From JADFQT01 sp965216025 (GTDB lineage Bacteria; Chloroflexota; Dehalococcoidia; Lucifugimonadales; UBA3495): a stretch of DNA of 44,337 bases. Both the position numbers and the translations under genes were made by a program. The notes below the pieces were generated by a model. The model saw nothing but the letters and a program-made list of their open reading frames with translations. It searched no databases and was not told the DNA's origin. The stretch spans positions 1 through 44,337 of the forward strand of contig CBDCEX010000005.1 of assembly GCA_965216025.1 (NCBI GenBank), read 5' to 3'. Positions 7,210-16,717 of the stretch are shown piece by piece. Numbering within the stretch: the first letter of the stretch is position 1; every line of letters starts with the position of its first letter.

Positions 7210-8160
7210 GTGGCTATTCCGGTCCCGGTGGCTATTTCGGTCCCGGTCGCTATTTCAGTCTTGATTGGGCTGCCCCTCTGGTTAGCCGGGGCGCCGGTGG
7301 TCCACGCTGGTGGCGCAATCGAGCCCGGCCAGAACCTCCTTACCGCCTGGAACAGCAACCCCTTGCCCAGCCTGGGACTCTTCCTGGCCGCCTATCTCTA
7401 TGTCAACGGTTTGAACCGGTGGGAGCGCCCCAGCCACCCAGTAAGCAGGTGGCAGCGGATCTCCTTCTTCGCCGGTTTGACGGTGATATTCCTGGCTCTG
7501 CAATCGCCTATGGACCCTCTGGCGCAGCACCAATTCTCGGTTCATCAGGTGCAGCACCTGCTACTGAGGATGGTCGGTCCCCTGCTGGTGCTAACGGGAG
7601 CCCCGCTCACGCCCATGCTAAGGGGACTGCCCCTCTGGGTGCTGCAAGGGCTGGTCAAGCCCCTGGTCGGGAGCAAGCTGGGCCATAAAGCCTACGACGT
7701 CCTAACCAATCCGGTGCTGACCACCCTGGTTTTCCTGGCCACCTTATATCTTTGGCAGGAGCCCAGGCTTCACAATTTGGCGGTGCGTGACGAATGGGTC
7801 CACGCGGGTATGCATGTCACCATGCTCACCTCGGGGTTCCTCTTTTGGTGGCTGGTGGTGGACCCCAAGCCGCATCGATCCCGCCTTCACTACGGCTTGC
7901 GGGTGCTTTATCTGGGGCTGATAGTCATCCCCAACACCGTTCTGGGCGCCGCCATCACCTTCAACGGCGGGCTGATTTACGACGCTTACCGGGATTTTCC
8001 CCAGCCCTATGCTATCCCTCCCCTGGTCGACCAGCAGCTGGGGGGATTATTTCTCTGGGTGGTCGGGGACATGATGAGCATCCTGGTTGCCGGAGTGGTT
8101 ATGGCTATGTGGTACCGGAAAGAGGAGGAACAGGAGCAGATCAACGCGGCCTCTCCGTGA
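7210..8160 (+). CDS. ctaG: CtaG-type (caa3) cytochrome c oxidase assembly factor
   Basis: The protein has about 316 residues with six to seven membrane segments. Conserved histidines in HQFSVHQVQHLLLRMVGPLL (about residue 107) and HAGMHVTMLTSGFLFWW (about 200), and the GDMMSILVAGVVMAMWYR C-terminus, match the Caa3_CtaG family. Members help deliver copper to the CuA/CuB sites of heme-copper oxidase in the membrane. The start is uncertain. GTG 7210 follows AAGG nine bases upstream and lies just after the YtkA-like stop, while the frame is open back to GTG 7132 inside that gene. The first residues are an odd tandem repeat, VAIPVP-VAISVP-VAISVL, encoded by an 18-base repeat. It probably belongs to one operon with the YtkA-like gene. 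Confidence 0.85.
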   Translation: MAIPVPVAISVPVAISVLIGLPLWLAGAPVVHAGGAIEPGQNLLTAWNSNPLPSLGLFLAAYLYVNGLNRWERPSHPVSRWQRISFFAGLTVIFLALQSPMDPLAQHQFSVHQVQHLLLRMVGPLLVLTGAPLTPMLRGLPLWVLQGLVKPLVGSKLGHKAYDVLTNPVLTTLVFLATLYLWQEPRLHNLAVRDEWVHAGMHVTMLTSGFLFWWLVVDPKPHRSRLHYGLRVLYLGLIVIPNTVLGAAITFNGGLIYDAYRDFPQPYAIPPLVDQQLGGLFLWVVGDMMSILVAGVVMAMWYRKEEEQEQINAASP

Positions 8161-8282
8161 TGCGGAACCCCTGCCCCGCCAGCCCCGGCCAGAGTTTGCT
8201 TGACCGGCGCACGGCGGCGACCTAGGATATAGCTCGTTCTCTGATAGATAAGTTTTTGGCTAAGTTTCCAGGAGGCCTACCG

Positions 8283-9404
8283 GTGGTTTCGTCCCAAGCT
8301 CGTCCAGAAGTCAAAATCGACTGGTTCATCCCCATAGACGGTGACGGCGCCCGCGCCGGAACCCGGCAGGCGGAGCGACCTCCCACCTTTGATTATCTGA
8401 GCCAGGTGGCGCGAACGGCGGAAGAACTGGGATTTTACTCCTTACTGATTCCCACCCGGTTCGCCAACGGCTTGTTCGCCGAAGACCAACCCCTAGCGGA
8501 AACCTGGACCACGGCCACTGCTCTAGCCGCGGTAACCCAGCGCATTCGCTTTCTGGTGGCGGTACGGCCGGGTTTTATATCCCTGGGTCTTTTCGCTCAA
8601 ATGGCGGGGGCCCTGCACCAGATTTCCGGCGGGCGCCTCGACATCAATATTGTTCCCGGGGGAATTCAAGGCGACTTTGAGCGGTTGGGGGAAGTAAGCG
8701 ACCACGCTACCCGCTATCAGCGAGCCGAAGAGTTCATCGATGCCTGCCGCCGCCTGTGGCGAGAACCCGTTCCGGTTTCCTATCAGGGCGAATTCTACCG
8801 ATTAGACGGCGCGTTTTGCTCGCCGTCTCCCGGGTCCGACGGCCCCAAATTCTACCTGGGTGGCGTATCGGAGCGAGCTATGGGACTCTCCGCCCGGCAG
8901 GCCGACGTCCACCTGGGTTGGATTGAGCCCTTGGCGGACACGGCCGGCCGGCTGAGGGCCCTTAAAGCAGAGTTCGAACGAACCGGCCGCCCTCAGGTCT
9001 ACGGCCTGCGCACCCACCTGATCATTAGAGACACCGAGGCGGAAGCCTGGCAAGCAGCCGAAGAATTGATTTCCAGCGCCGACCCGGAGGTAAAGGCCCA
9101 GCGTCGTGCGGCTATTGAGGGCACAGCAATGGTCGGGCAGCAAGCCCAGGCCCGGCAGGTGGACAATCACCGGCTGGGTCCTCATCTTTGGAACGGGCTC
9201 TCCGAGGTACGGGTCAACTGCGGAAGCGCGCTGGTGGGCACGCCGGAGCAGGTGGCGGATGAACTGCTGGGCTACTGGCAACTGGGCATAGATGAATTCA
9301 TTCTCTCCGGCTTTCCCCATGTGGAGGAGTGCCACCGGGTCGCCGGCCAGGTGTTGCCCCTGCTGCGGCAGCGCATTGCGGCTTCTCCTACCGCACCCGC
9401 CTAG
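8283..9404 (+). CDS. SsuD-like FMNH2-dependent monooxygenase (LLM class)
   Basis: This 373-residue protein has the luciferase-like TIM-barrel fold. IDWFIPIDGDG opens the barrel. The segment LGFYSLLIPTRFANGLFAED and FLVAVRPGFISLGLFAQMAG (about residues 87-106) match SsuD. GGRLDINIVPGG (about 113-124), and HATRYQRAEEFIDACRRLWR with the later FYLGGVSERAM, are flavin/phosphate-contact regions. The family cleaves sulfonates or related C-S and C-N compounds with reduced FMN from a partner reductase, which is not in this window. The start is set at GTG 8283: AGGAGG lies seven bases upstream at 8270-8275, so the longer reading from TTG 8256 is rejected. It stands alone before the ABC transporter genes. 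Confidence 0.87.
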   Translation: MVSSQARPEVKIDWFIPIDGDGARAGTRQAERPPTFDYLSQVARTAEELGFYSLLIPTRFANGLFAEDQPLAETWTTATALAAVTQRIRFLVAVRPGFISLGLFAQMAGALHQISGGRLDINIVPGGIQGDFERLGEVSDHATRYQRAEEFIDACRRLWREPVPVSYQGEFYRLDGAFCSPSPGSDGPKFYLGGVSERAMGLSARQADVHLGWIEPLADTAGRLRALKAEFERTGRPQVYGLRTHLIIRDTEAEAWQAAEELISSADPEVKAQRRAAIEGTAMVGQQAQARQVDNHRLGPHLWNGLSEVRVNCGSALVGTPEQVADELLGYWQLGIDEFILSGFPHVEECHRVAGQVLPLLRQRIAASPTAPA

Positions 9405-9543
9405 TGAAGGATATAGACCGCCGGTCCTGGGGGTGGCGGATCATCCCTATTGCCGCTATACTTCGGCCCTCTCCCGCTATGTCTAATTCACTAGCTGAAG
9501 CCGGCCGCCGCGCACAGGCCTGGCAACGGACTGCTCCAAACCA

Positions 9544-12500
9544 ATGCTGAACTGGATCCGGGTACTGCTCTGGCTGTTGCCCCTCCGCCTTCGCTCCATC
9601 TGGGTCTTATTGGCCGTTACCTCCTTCGGCGTGCTGGCGGCGGTAACTTTGATGTCCATCAGCGTCATCTACTCCACGGCCCTGGCCGAAAGCGGGCTGC
9701 AACACGTCCTGGCGATAACTCCGGCCAGCGTCCTGGATGGTCAGATCCTGGTCCACAACCGTCCCTTGGGTCCCGCCGATTACCAATCGTTAAACTCCAC
9801 GGTGGACCAACTGATTCAGGAGCGGCTGGGATTCATGTTGCGGCAGATAAACCGCCGGGGGCAAACTCAGCCGAATCTGGTCCTTTCCAAGTCCCCCGAG
9901 CCCGACCCACGATCCCTGGGCGTTCTTTTAGGCCGTCCTTTCTTCCTCACCGATTTCGAAAAACATTCCCAGATCGTTGCTGGAGCTTGGCCCCAGCCCA
10001 CGGCTGAGGTAAGCGAAAACGGCGTGGTTTTGGACGCCGTGGTCGGGGAGCGTACCGCAGCTACCATGAGGCTGGCAGTTGGGGACCGGGTTTTCCTCTT
10101 TCCTTACCAAACCGACATCTCTCAGCGGATCACTCTGAACATAACTGGCATCGCCCTTCCCACAGATCCTTTTGACGAGTACTGGTTGGGAGCGCCCTTT
10201 TACTTCGGTATTCAGGAGATCGAAGAGAAGCCACTACTGCCTTTCTACGTCCGGGAAGAAGCCTTCTTTACAGGCATCGGGACCAGGTTTAGCTCCCTGG
10301 TGGGGGACTTCGCCTGGCTGCTTTACATGGATACCAGCTTGCTGGATGCTGAATCCGTGCAGTCTACCCGAGACGCCTTCAACGGGCTGGAAGTTGACAT
10401 CAACAAGCGGGTTCCCCGGTCCTACTTTCTAACCCTATTGGAGAACAGCCGGGGCACCGGTTTGCTGGCCACTTATCAGCGTGATTTGATGCTGGCCCGA
10501 GTGCCCTTGTTTCTGTTCATTGCCCTGGTGCTGGTGGTAATTCTTTACTTTTTAGGACTGATAATGGGACTCTTGGCCCGCTCTCGCAGCGATGAGGCCA
10601 GCATCTTTCGCAGCCGAGGGGCCAGCATGACACAAGTTAGCGGCCTCCTGACAATAACCGAAGCCCTCATGGTGCTCCTGGCCTCCATACTGGGCCCATT
10701 TCTGGCGCTGCTGTTGGCCCGCGCCTGGTTGCTGGACACCATCCATCCCGCCGGGAATTGGAGCGCCTCACCCATTGGGCTGTCTGGGGAGGTGTTTCTG
10801 TGGGGCGCCCTGGGCGGCTTGCTCAGCTTGGCCATCCTGCTGGTTTCCAGCGCCAACCTTTCCCGACTGGAGATCCTGGAATTCTTGCGTTCCCGGGCCC
10901 GTCCCCCCAGCGGTCCGGTGCTGCAGCGCTACTACCTGGACCTCCTGGCGGTGGCGGTGCTGGCCGTGCTCTGGTGGCAGATTGAACAGCGGGGTGGGTT
11001 CGTGGATCGAGCCGTCGGCCTGCGCTCGCTGGAGGTGGACGCCACGTTACTCCTCGGTCCAGCGCTGGCGCTACTGGCGGCGGCCTTTCTCATGCTTCGT
11101 TTATTGCCGGCGCTGGTACGGGTTCTGGCCCGGTTAGGCGGCCGAACTGCTCCGGCGTGGGTCAACCTCAGCCTGTCTCGAATAGCTCGAGACCCCCTTC
11201 CTTATGGCTCCCTGACCGTGATCGTCATGATGGCCGCCGCCTTGGGTATATTTGGCGCGGCTTTCCAAACGACCCTTTCTCAAAGCCAGGCGGATCAGGC
11301 CCTTTACGATATTGGCGGGGACCTGGTCCTCACCCAGGTCGCCTTCCCAGCCTCCACGGAGCGAGAGCGTCACCGAGAGCTTTTGGCGGTTCCCGGAATA
11401 CAATCCGTCAGCCCGCTGCTACGGGATAGAGGAAACCTGCTGCGGGACCTTCCTGGCGGCCGCACCAAAGTGCTGGCGGTTGATCCGGTTACCCTGCCGG
11501 AGGCAGCCTGGTTCAGAGAGGATTTCACCACACCCCCCAGTAGCCTCACCGAGCTGCTGCGTCCGTTGCGTTTAGGGGACTCTGGTCTGCCAGATTTGCA
11601 GGGTAATCTGGCCGCCGGAATACCCATCCCCCCGGAAGCGGAGTACCTGGGGATTTGGATTAACACCGAGAATCTAGATACTGGCTTCTCCGGACAACCC
11701 CTGAAGCTGTATGTACGCCTGCGAGATGCCGGGGGCCGTTACCGCAACCTGAGTATGGGAGATTTTGACGCGAAAACCGCCGCCAACGAAACCGCTGATG
11801 GCTGGAGGTTCATGGAGGTCCAGCTACAAACTGAGCGGGCCCGGCTGCAGCTTCCCCTTAGCGTGGTTTCGATATTCGTCTCCCGTAGCGGCTTCTCTAG
11901 GATGCCACCGGGCAGTATTAGTCTGGACGATATTACCACCAGGAAGGCGGGGGATGCTGATGCCAAGGTAATTGAGGGCTTCGAGCAACCGGGCCGTTGG
12001 ACGCTTTTATCCCACGATGGAAAGGAACCGGACGTCCTGGAGTTCACCGCCAAGGCCGCGAGAAGCGGAAGATCGGGCCTCTCCTTTTCCTGGATCCATG
12101 CCCTGGAAACCCTTCCGCGCGGGGTGCTCATACCTCCCGGGCCTTTCCCCATACCCGCCATCGGCGGTCCCCAATTCCAGAAAGGGCAACGGATCCGGAT
12201 CAAGATTGGGCCGCGGGTGGTACCCATGGTCATTCGGAGTACAACTCAGCTGTTCCCCACCGTGGAGAACCCGGCGGAACCTTTTCTGGTGGTGCCGCTG
12301 AGGGCGTACCGGCAGTACATCCAGCGGCTCTCCGGAGGGGTAGTGGCACGTCCCGAGGAGTTCTGGCTGGCGGTGGAGGAAACGGCGGACCGGGGCCAAG
12401 CCATCGCCGATCTACGAAAGGTTCTGCCCTCCCAGGCCCGCATTCGGGACCGAAGGGCTGGGGTAGATCTGGCCCGCCGCAACCCATTGGCCGGTGGCGG

Positions 12501-12921
12501 CTGGAACGGGCTGACCCTGCTTAGCATAACGACCTTGACCACGGCCGTGCTGATAGCCCTGGCCACCCATGCGGTGGTTTCCATTCGCGCCGGACGGGTG
12601 GAGCTGACAGTGGTTCGGACTCTGGGCTTTTCCCGAATCCAAATCTTTTTGGCCTTAGCCCTAGAACGAGTGGTGGTAAGCCTGTTGGGACTGATAATGG
12701 GAGGCGCGGTTGGATATTTGTTGGCCCGTTGGGTCCTCGGGTTGCTGGATCAAAACGCTCGCGGCCAAGCCCTTGTACCGCCGGCAATTTTCGCTACCCA
12801 GGGCTGGATTATTGCCGTGTCAATCCTTTGCTTGGTGCTGGTCTCTCTGGCCGCCATCTTTCTCGCCGCCTGGTCGGCTGGCAGGCTCAAACCTTTCGAG
12901 GTACTTCGCTCCGGTGAATAG
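9544..12921 (+). CDS. Giant FtsX/MacB-type ABC transporter permease 1
   Basis: This 1125-residue membrane protein has an N-terminal membrane helix (about 19-42), a first extracellular domain (about 45-318), then a bundle of helices. The cytosolic segment FRSRGASMTQVSGLL (about 355-369) is the typical FtsX ATPase-contact loop. Five more helices follow to about residue 580. The second extracellular domain (about 590-985) includes a jelly-roll-like stretch (about 726-820) of carbohydrate-binding-module appearance (RYRNLSMGDFD; SISLDDITTRKAGD). It ends with three helices, the loop VRTLGFSRIQIFLAL and the terminal FEVLRSGE. Duplicated FtsX units with large ectodomains work as mechanotransmission exporters of lipoproteins, peptides or macrolides rather than classic channels. 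It is 51 bases upstream of its paralogue. The substrate is unknown. Confidence 0.88.
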   Translation: MLNWIRVLLWLLPLRLRSIWVLLAVTSFGVLAAVTLMSISVIYSTALAESGLQHVLAITPASVLDGQILVHNRPLGPADYQSLNSTVDQLIQERLGFMLRQINRRGQTQPNLVLSKSPEPDPRSLGVLLGRPFFLTDFEKHSQIVAGAWPQPTAEVSENGVVLDAVVGERTAATMRLAVGDRVFLFPYQTDISQRITLNITGIALPTDPFDEYWLGAPFYFGIQEIEEKPLLPFYVREEAFFTGIGTRFSSLVGDFAWLLYMDTSLLDAESVQSTRDAFNGLEVDINKRVPRSYFLTLLENSRGTGLLATYQRDLMLARVPLFLFIALVLVVILYFLGLIMGLLARSRSDEASIFRSRGASMTQVSGLLTITEALMVLLASILGPFLALLLARAWLLDTIHPAGNWSASPIGLSGEVFLWGALGGLLSLAILLVSSANLSRLEILEFLRSRARPPSGPVLQRYYLDLLAVAVLAVLWWQIEQRGGFVDRAVGLRSLEVDATLLLGPALALLAAAFLMLRLLPALVRVLARLGGRTAPAWVNLSLSRIARDPLPYGSLTVIVMMAAALGIFGAAFQTTLSQSQADQALYDIGGDLVLTQVAFPASTERERHRELLAVPGIQSVSPLLRDRGNLLRDLPGGRTKVLAVDPVTLPEAAWFREDFTTPPSSLTELLRPLRLGDSGLPDLQGNLAAGIPIPPEAEYLGIWINTENLDTGFSGQPLKLYVRLRDAGGRYRNLSMGDFDAKTAANETADGWRFMEVQLQTERARLQLPLSVVSIFVSRSGFSRMPPGSISLDDITTRKAGDADAKVIEGFEQPGRWTLLSHDGKEPDVLEFTAKAARSGRSGLSFSWIHALETLPRGVLIPPGPFPIPAIGGPQFQKGQRIRIKIGPRVVPMVIRSTTQLFPTVENPAEPFLVVPLRAYRQYIQRLSGGVVARPEEFWLAVEETADRGQAIADLRKVLPSQARIRDRRAGVDLARRNPLAGGGWNGLTLLSITTLTTAVLIALATHAVVSIRAGRVELTVVRTLGFSRIQIFLALALERVVVSLLGLIMGGAVGYLLARWVLGLLDQNARGQALVPPAIFATQGWIIAVSILCLVLVSLAAIFLAAWSAGRLKPFEVLRSGE

Positions 12922-12972
12922 ACAAATCTCGTCCACTGCTACCGCCAGTGCATGCCGGGTGGCGGAGGCCCC

Positions 12973-15900
12973 ATGTCGCTGCTCCACCTAGCTTACGTCA
13001 TAGCCCGGCGCCGTATCGCCTCCAGTTGGCGGCTGGAGTTGGTGCTTTTCCTGGGAATATTACTGGCAGTAGCTTTGCTGTCCAGCGGAGTGGTTTTCTC
13101 CGACCTGCTGGCGGAAACGGCCCTGCGTAGGGTCCTAACCCAGGCCTCCAAGGTGGAAGCCAACATTCTTGTCCGCGTATTTAACAATCTGGACGATCCC
13201 GGCCTGACCGGCCGCCCCTCCCTTTACCAAAACAGCGTGGACTTTGTGGACCAAGAGGTGACCAGCCGATTCGAACCTTATTTCGATGGCCGAGCCCGTC
13301 ATTTGCAATCGGCTACCTTCTTCTTTGCGGGTCATTCTCAGTTGGAGTTGGAGAACGACATCCGGCCCCGCGGTCAAATCCAATTCATGACCGACCTGCA
13401 GGATGAAACCAGGACCAAGCTGGAGCAAGGCAGCTGGCCCTCCTACAACCCGGACCTGAATTCCGTCGATTCCAACCAGCCTTTGGAAGTCGCGCTGGAC
13501 ATCAGGGGAAAGGATTTGCTGCAGTTTGGAATCGATGACACGATGCTCGTCTTTCCCGCCACCGGCCGGCAGGAGCCGGAAACCCTTCTGGTGAAAATAG
13601 TAGGCATTTTCAGTCGTCTGGACCCAGAGGACGACATTTGGTACGGCCGGGAAAAGGACTTCAGCTATCAAGACCAGCGGTGGACCCTGATTTCGCTGTT
13701 TACAACCGAGGCGGGAATCCTGGAAAAGGTAGGCGGAGCCTATCCAGGCATTTACACCAGCGTAACCTGGGTTTACAAGCTGGACCGGCAGGGGGTGGGC
13801 GCCGGGGATGTGAGCAGCATCCAGCAGGCTATCCGAGAGTCCCGCTTTCGGATTGCAGCGCAGCTGGAGCACGGCAGCAGCACCATCAGGCTCCACCGGG
13901 TTTTGGACGATTACTCGGAGCAACTCTTGTTGGCCCGCATACCCCTGTTTCTGATGGTTTTCCTGGTAACAGGCATCCTGGCCTACTATCTAGCCCTGGT
14001 CGCCAGCCTGACGATACGGGCCCGCCACTCTGAGATCGCCATGCTCAAGAGCCGGGGGGCCACCACGGGGCAAATCGGCTTGCTAGTGCTGGTGGAGGGT
14101 CTGCTCTTGGCCATCCCCGCGCTGATTGTGGGCACCCTGCTGGCTCCGGTGGTTGGACGGATCCTAGGGGGGCTCTTTTTCGCCGTATCCGGCGAGCCGG
14201 TGCCGGTGGTGCTTTCCTCCCAAGCCTTCCTGCTGGGGGCCGCCGGAGCGGTGCTGGCGGTGATAGTGCTGGGGGCATCCGCTCTGGTGGCGGCCCGACG
14301 GGGGATTGTCGAGTACCGGCAGTCCGGAGCCAGACCTCCCCAAGCGCCTTTCATTCACCGCTACTACCTGGATTTTGTGTTTCTGGCCTTAATTGGGCTG
14401 ATCTGGCTGCAAATTAGAACCCGGGGGAACTTCCTGGTAATTAACGCTCAAACCGGCGAGTCCACCATAGACTTTACCCTGCTGCTGGGGCCGATTTTGG
14501 GTCTCCTCGCCCTGGGCCTCCTGGTATTGCGCTTCTTCCCGGTGGCAGTGGTATTGCTAGCTAGACTGCTGGAACCGGTGGGACCGGCCTGGTTGGTTCA
14601 GGGCTTGCGAAGAGTATCTCGAGACCCTATCCTTCCCGGCTGCCTAGTGGTCCTGCTGATGCTGGCCACCGCTCTGGGGGTCATCGGCAGTGCCTTCAGC
14701 TCAACCCTGGACCAGAGCCAGCGCGACCGGGCCCGCTATGAAGCCGGCGCTGATTTGAGAATCGAGCACAATGGAGACCGCTATCCCGTATCCTCCCTGG
14801 GTTTATCGGAATTGGCGGAAGGGACCCCAAACGTGGTTGTCGCTTCAGAGGCACTCAGGGTTAGCGGCCACCTGCTGACCAGAGGCTTTGGCACCGGCCG
14901 GGTTTCTACTTTGGGCGTGGATACTGAGAAATTCGCCCGGGCAGCCTGGTACCGTACGGATTTCGCTCCGGATTTCGCGAAGGATCAGCCTCTCGAAAAT
15001 CTGATCGATGTCATTAGTCCTGATGCCGTTGGGAATCCCCCCCTGGTGGGTCCTGATGACGGCCTGCTCCTGCCTCCCGAAACTTCCCAGCTAGCAGTGT
15101 GGGTCCAGCCGGGAAGGGCCAACTCCCGGCTGGCGCTGGCCGCCCGCCTGATGGATGATGCCGGTAGGTACTATGATATTACCTTGGGCAGCCTGGAACG
15201 CCCTGGTTGGCAACGACTGGAGACGGAGTTGTCGCCGGTAATCAGCCAGGGCCGCTCTAGAACCGGCAGCCCGGTATTTGAACTTCAACCTCCGCTGACC
15301 CTTCTGAGCCTGCGGATAACCAGCTATTCGGGAATCAACGAACCAGGGGTGCTGTTCCTGGACCAAATTATAGCCATGGGCCCCAGCGGGGAGCGGGTGG
15401 TAGCCGGTTCTCAGGAGCTTACGGATTGGCGGGTCATTGAGGATTTCACCACACCCGGGCTTAACGCCCTGGAGCCCAGCCGCTCGATAACCAGAAATGG
15501 GAATCAGCAGTCCGCGGCCTTCAGTTGGGCGGCAGCAGGCTTGGGAATCAGAGGCCTTCGGCCTGGACCGCCGGAAGAACCGCTACCGGCCATTGTTAGT
15601 CCGTCGCTATTGGAAGAGGCGGAAATAGGTACCGGCGATACCCTGCCCCTGGCCCTTTCCCGCTATTCCGTACCGATAAGGGTAGTTGCCTTGGCCGACT
15701 ATTTCCCAACCTTGGACCCCAGGGAACAGCCCTTCGTGGTGCTGGACCAGGCCTCCTTCATTCACTACTCCAATTTGCATAGCTCCCAGCTCGTTGGAGG
15801 CCCCAACGAGCTTTGGGCACGGCTCGGTGCTGGTGCACCGGACCTGCCGGATCTGACTAATCTTACGGCGGCGCTGGAAGGGCGGGGACTGCGAATCAGA

Positions 15901-16392
15901 GCCAGTCAGCTGTCAGCCCGGCTGATAGAAGAAAGGACAGGGCAGCCGCTGACCAGCGCCGGCTGGGGTGGACTGCTGGTACTTATGTTTCTGGCCCTGG
16001 TACTAGCCAGCGGCTCCGGCATGGTACTATTTTCTTACATGGATACCCGAGAGCGTCAGATGGAATTCGCCCTGTTGCGCACTATGGGTTCCGCGCGAAG
16101 ACAGGTGAATGGAGTGGTTTGGTTCAATTTGCTGCTCGTGGTAGCGGCCGGCATCGGCCTGGGCACCTGGGCTGGACAATTAATTGGGATTACCCTGCTT
16201 CCCATCTTGGAGGTATCGGAAGGCGGAGTTCGAGTCACGCCGCCGATGGTATTCCAGACCAATTGGAGAACCCTGCTTATTTCCTATTTGGTTCTGGCCA
16301 GCGTGTTTGCCGGCACGGTGCTCTGGCTCACCTGGCTGATGGGCAAGCTAGATGTTCAACGGGTGCTGCGAGCCGGCGAGGCCGGCGCCTAA
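12973..16392 (+). CDS. Giant FtsX/MacB-type ABC transporter permease 2
   Basis: This 1139-residue paralogue of the preceding gene has the same architecture. A first helix (about 16-40) is followed by an ectodomain (about 46-320) and a helix bundle with the cytosolic loop MLKSRGATTGQIGLLVL (about 357-373). A second ectodomain (about 590-995) contains a jelly-roll-like stretch (LLSLRITSYSGINEPGVLFL, about 777-796). Three final helices carry the contact loop LLRTMGSARRQVNGVVWFN and the terminal VQRVLRAGE. ATG 12973 is chosen because GGAGG lies five bases upstream; ATG 12952 is possible. With permease 1 it would form a heterodimer driven by the ATPases at 19039 and 20156. A nested IS630/IS66 insertion now separates it from them. 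Confidence 0.88.
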   Translation: MSLLHLAYVIARRRIASSWRLELVLFLGILLAVALLSSGVVFSDLLAETALRRVLTQASKVEANILVRVFNNLDDPGLTGRPSLYQNSVDFVDQEVTSRFEPYFDGRARHLQSATFFFAGHSQLELENDIRPRGQIQFMTDLQDETRTKLEQGSWPSYNPDLNSVDSNQPLEVALDIRGKDLLQFGIDDTMLVFPATGRQEPETLLVKIVGIFSRLDPEDDIWYGREKDFSYQDQRWTLISLFTTEAGILEKVGGAYPGIYTSVTWVYKLDRQGVGAGDVSSIQQAIRESRFRIAAQLEHGSSTIRLHRVLDDYSEQLLLARIPLFLMVFLVTGILAYYLALVASLTIRARHSEIAMLKSRGATTGQIGLLVLVEGLLLAIPALIVGTLLAPVVGRILGGLFFAVSGEPVPVVLSSQAFLLGAAGAVLAVIVLGASALVAARRGIVEYRQSGARPPQAPFIHRYYLDFVFLALIGLIWLQIRTRGNFLVINAQTGESTIDFTLLLGPILGLLALGLLVLRFFPVAVVLLARLLEPVGPAWLVQGLRRVSRDPILPGCLVVLLMLATALGVIGSAFSSTLDQSQRDRARYEAGADLRIEHNGDRYPVSSLGLSELAEGTPNVVVASEALRVSGHLLTRGFGTGRVSTLGVDTEKFARAAWYRTDFAPDFAKDQPLENLIDVISPDAVGNPPLVGPDDGLLLPPETSQLAVWVQPGRANSRLALAARLMDDAGRYYDITLGSLERPGWQRLETELSPVISQGRSRTGSPVFELQPPLTLLSLRITSYSGINEPGVLFLDQIIAMGPSGERVVAGSQELTDWRVIEDFTTPGLNALEPSRSITRNGNQQSAAFSWAAAGLGIRGLRPGPPEEPLPAIVSPSLLEEAEIGTGDTLPLALSRYSVPIRVVALADYFPTLDPREQPFVVLDQASFIHYSNLHSSQLVGGPNELWARLGAGAPDLPDLTNLTAALEGRGLRIRASQLSARLIEERTGQPLTSAGWGGLLVLMFLALVLASGSGMVLFSYMDTRERQMEFALLRTMGSARRQVNGVVWFNLLLVVAAGIGLGTWAGQLIGITLLPILEVSEGGVRVTPPMVFQTNWRTLLISYLVLASVFAGTVLWLTWLMGKLDVQRVLRAGEAGA

Positions 16393-16433
16393 TTTATAGA
16401 TCGCTCTAGCACTACAGCGGCATTTATCGGGCA

Positions 16434-16517
16434 TTGCCCTCACCCCAACCCTCTCCCATAGGGAGAGGAAGCCAAGTTCCTTCCCCTTCGAGGGGGAAGG
16501 TTAGGATGGGGGTGATA
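16434..16517. repeat. Dispersed palindrome (CCCTCACCCCAACCCTCTCCC type)
   Basis: The CT-rich arm CCCTCACCCCAACCCTCTCC and the GA-rich arm ending GGTTAGGATGGGGGTGA form a long imperfect hairpin with two inner hairpins (CTCTCCC-ATA-GGGAGAG and TTCCCCTTCGAGGGGGAA). Related copies occur at 22517-22580 and 24027-24115. It follows the permease stop codon and may act as a terminator. Confidence 0.65.
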
Positions 16518-16717
16518 TGGTTTTTCGCAACTGCGACTGTAGTACTAAACCAAAGCTAAGGTGAAACCTACATAAAACGAACCGGCAGAGGAGTTGCGAT
16601 ATTCTGTAAAAGAAATCGATTGGCGGTGGTGGAGGGTATGAGAGACATAGCGCAACTCCTCGAACGGTGGCAACTGGATGTAGGTAACCTGCGGGAAAGC
16701 ATGTATGGAGCACCAAC

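Noticed and set aside
13135..13923. Minus-strand open frame of 262 codons
   Set aside because: It is antisense to permease 2, which has a clear family assignment.
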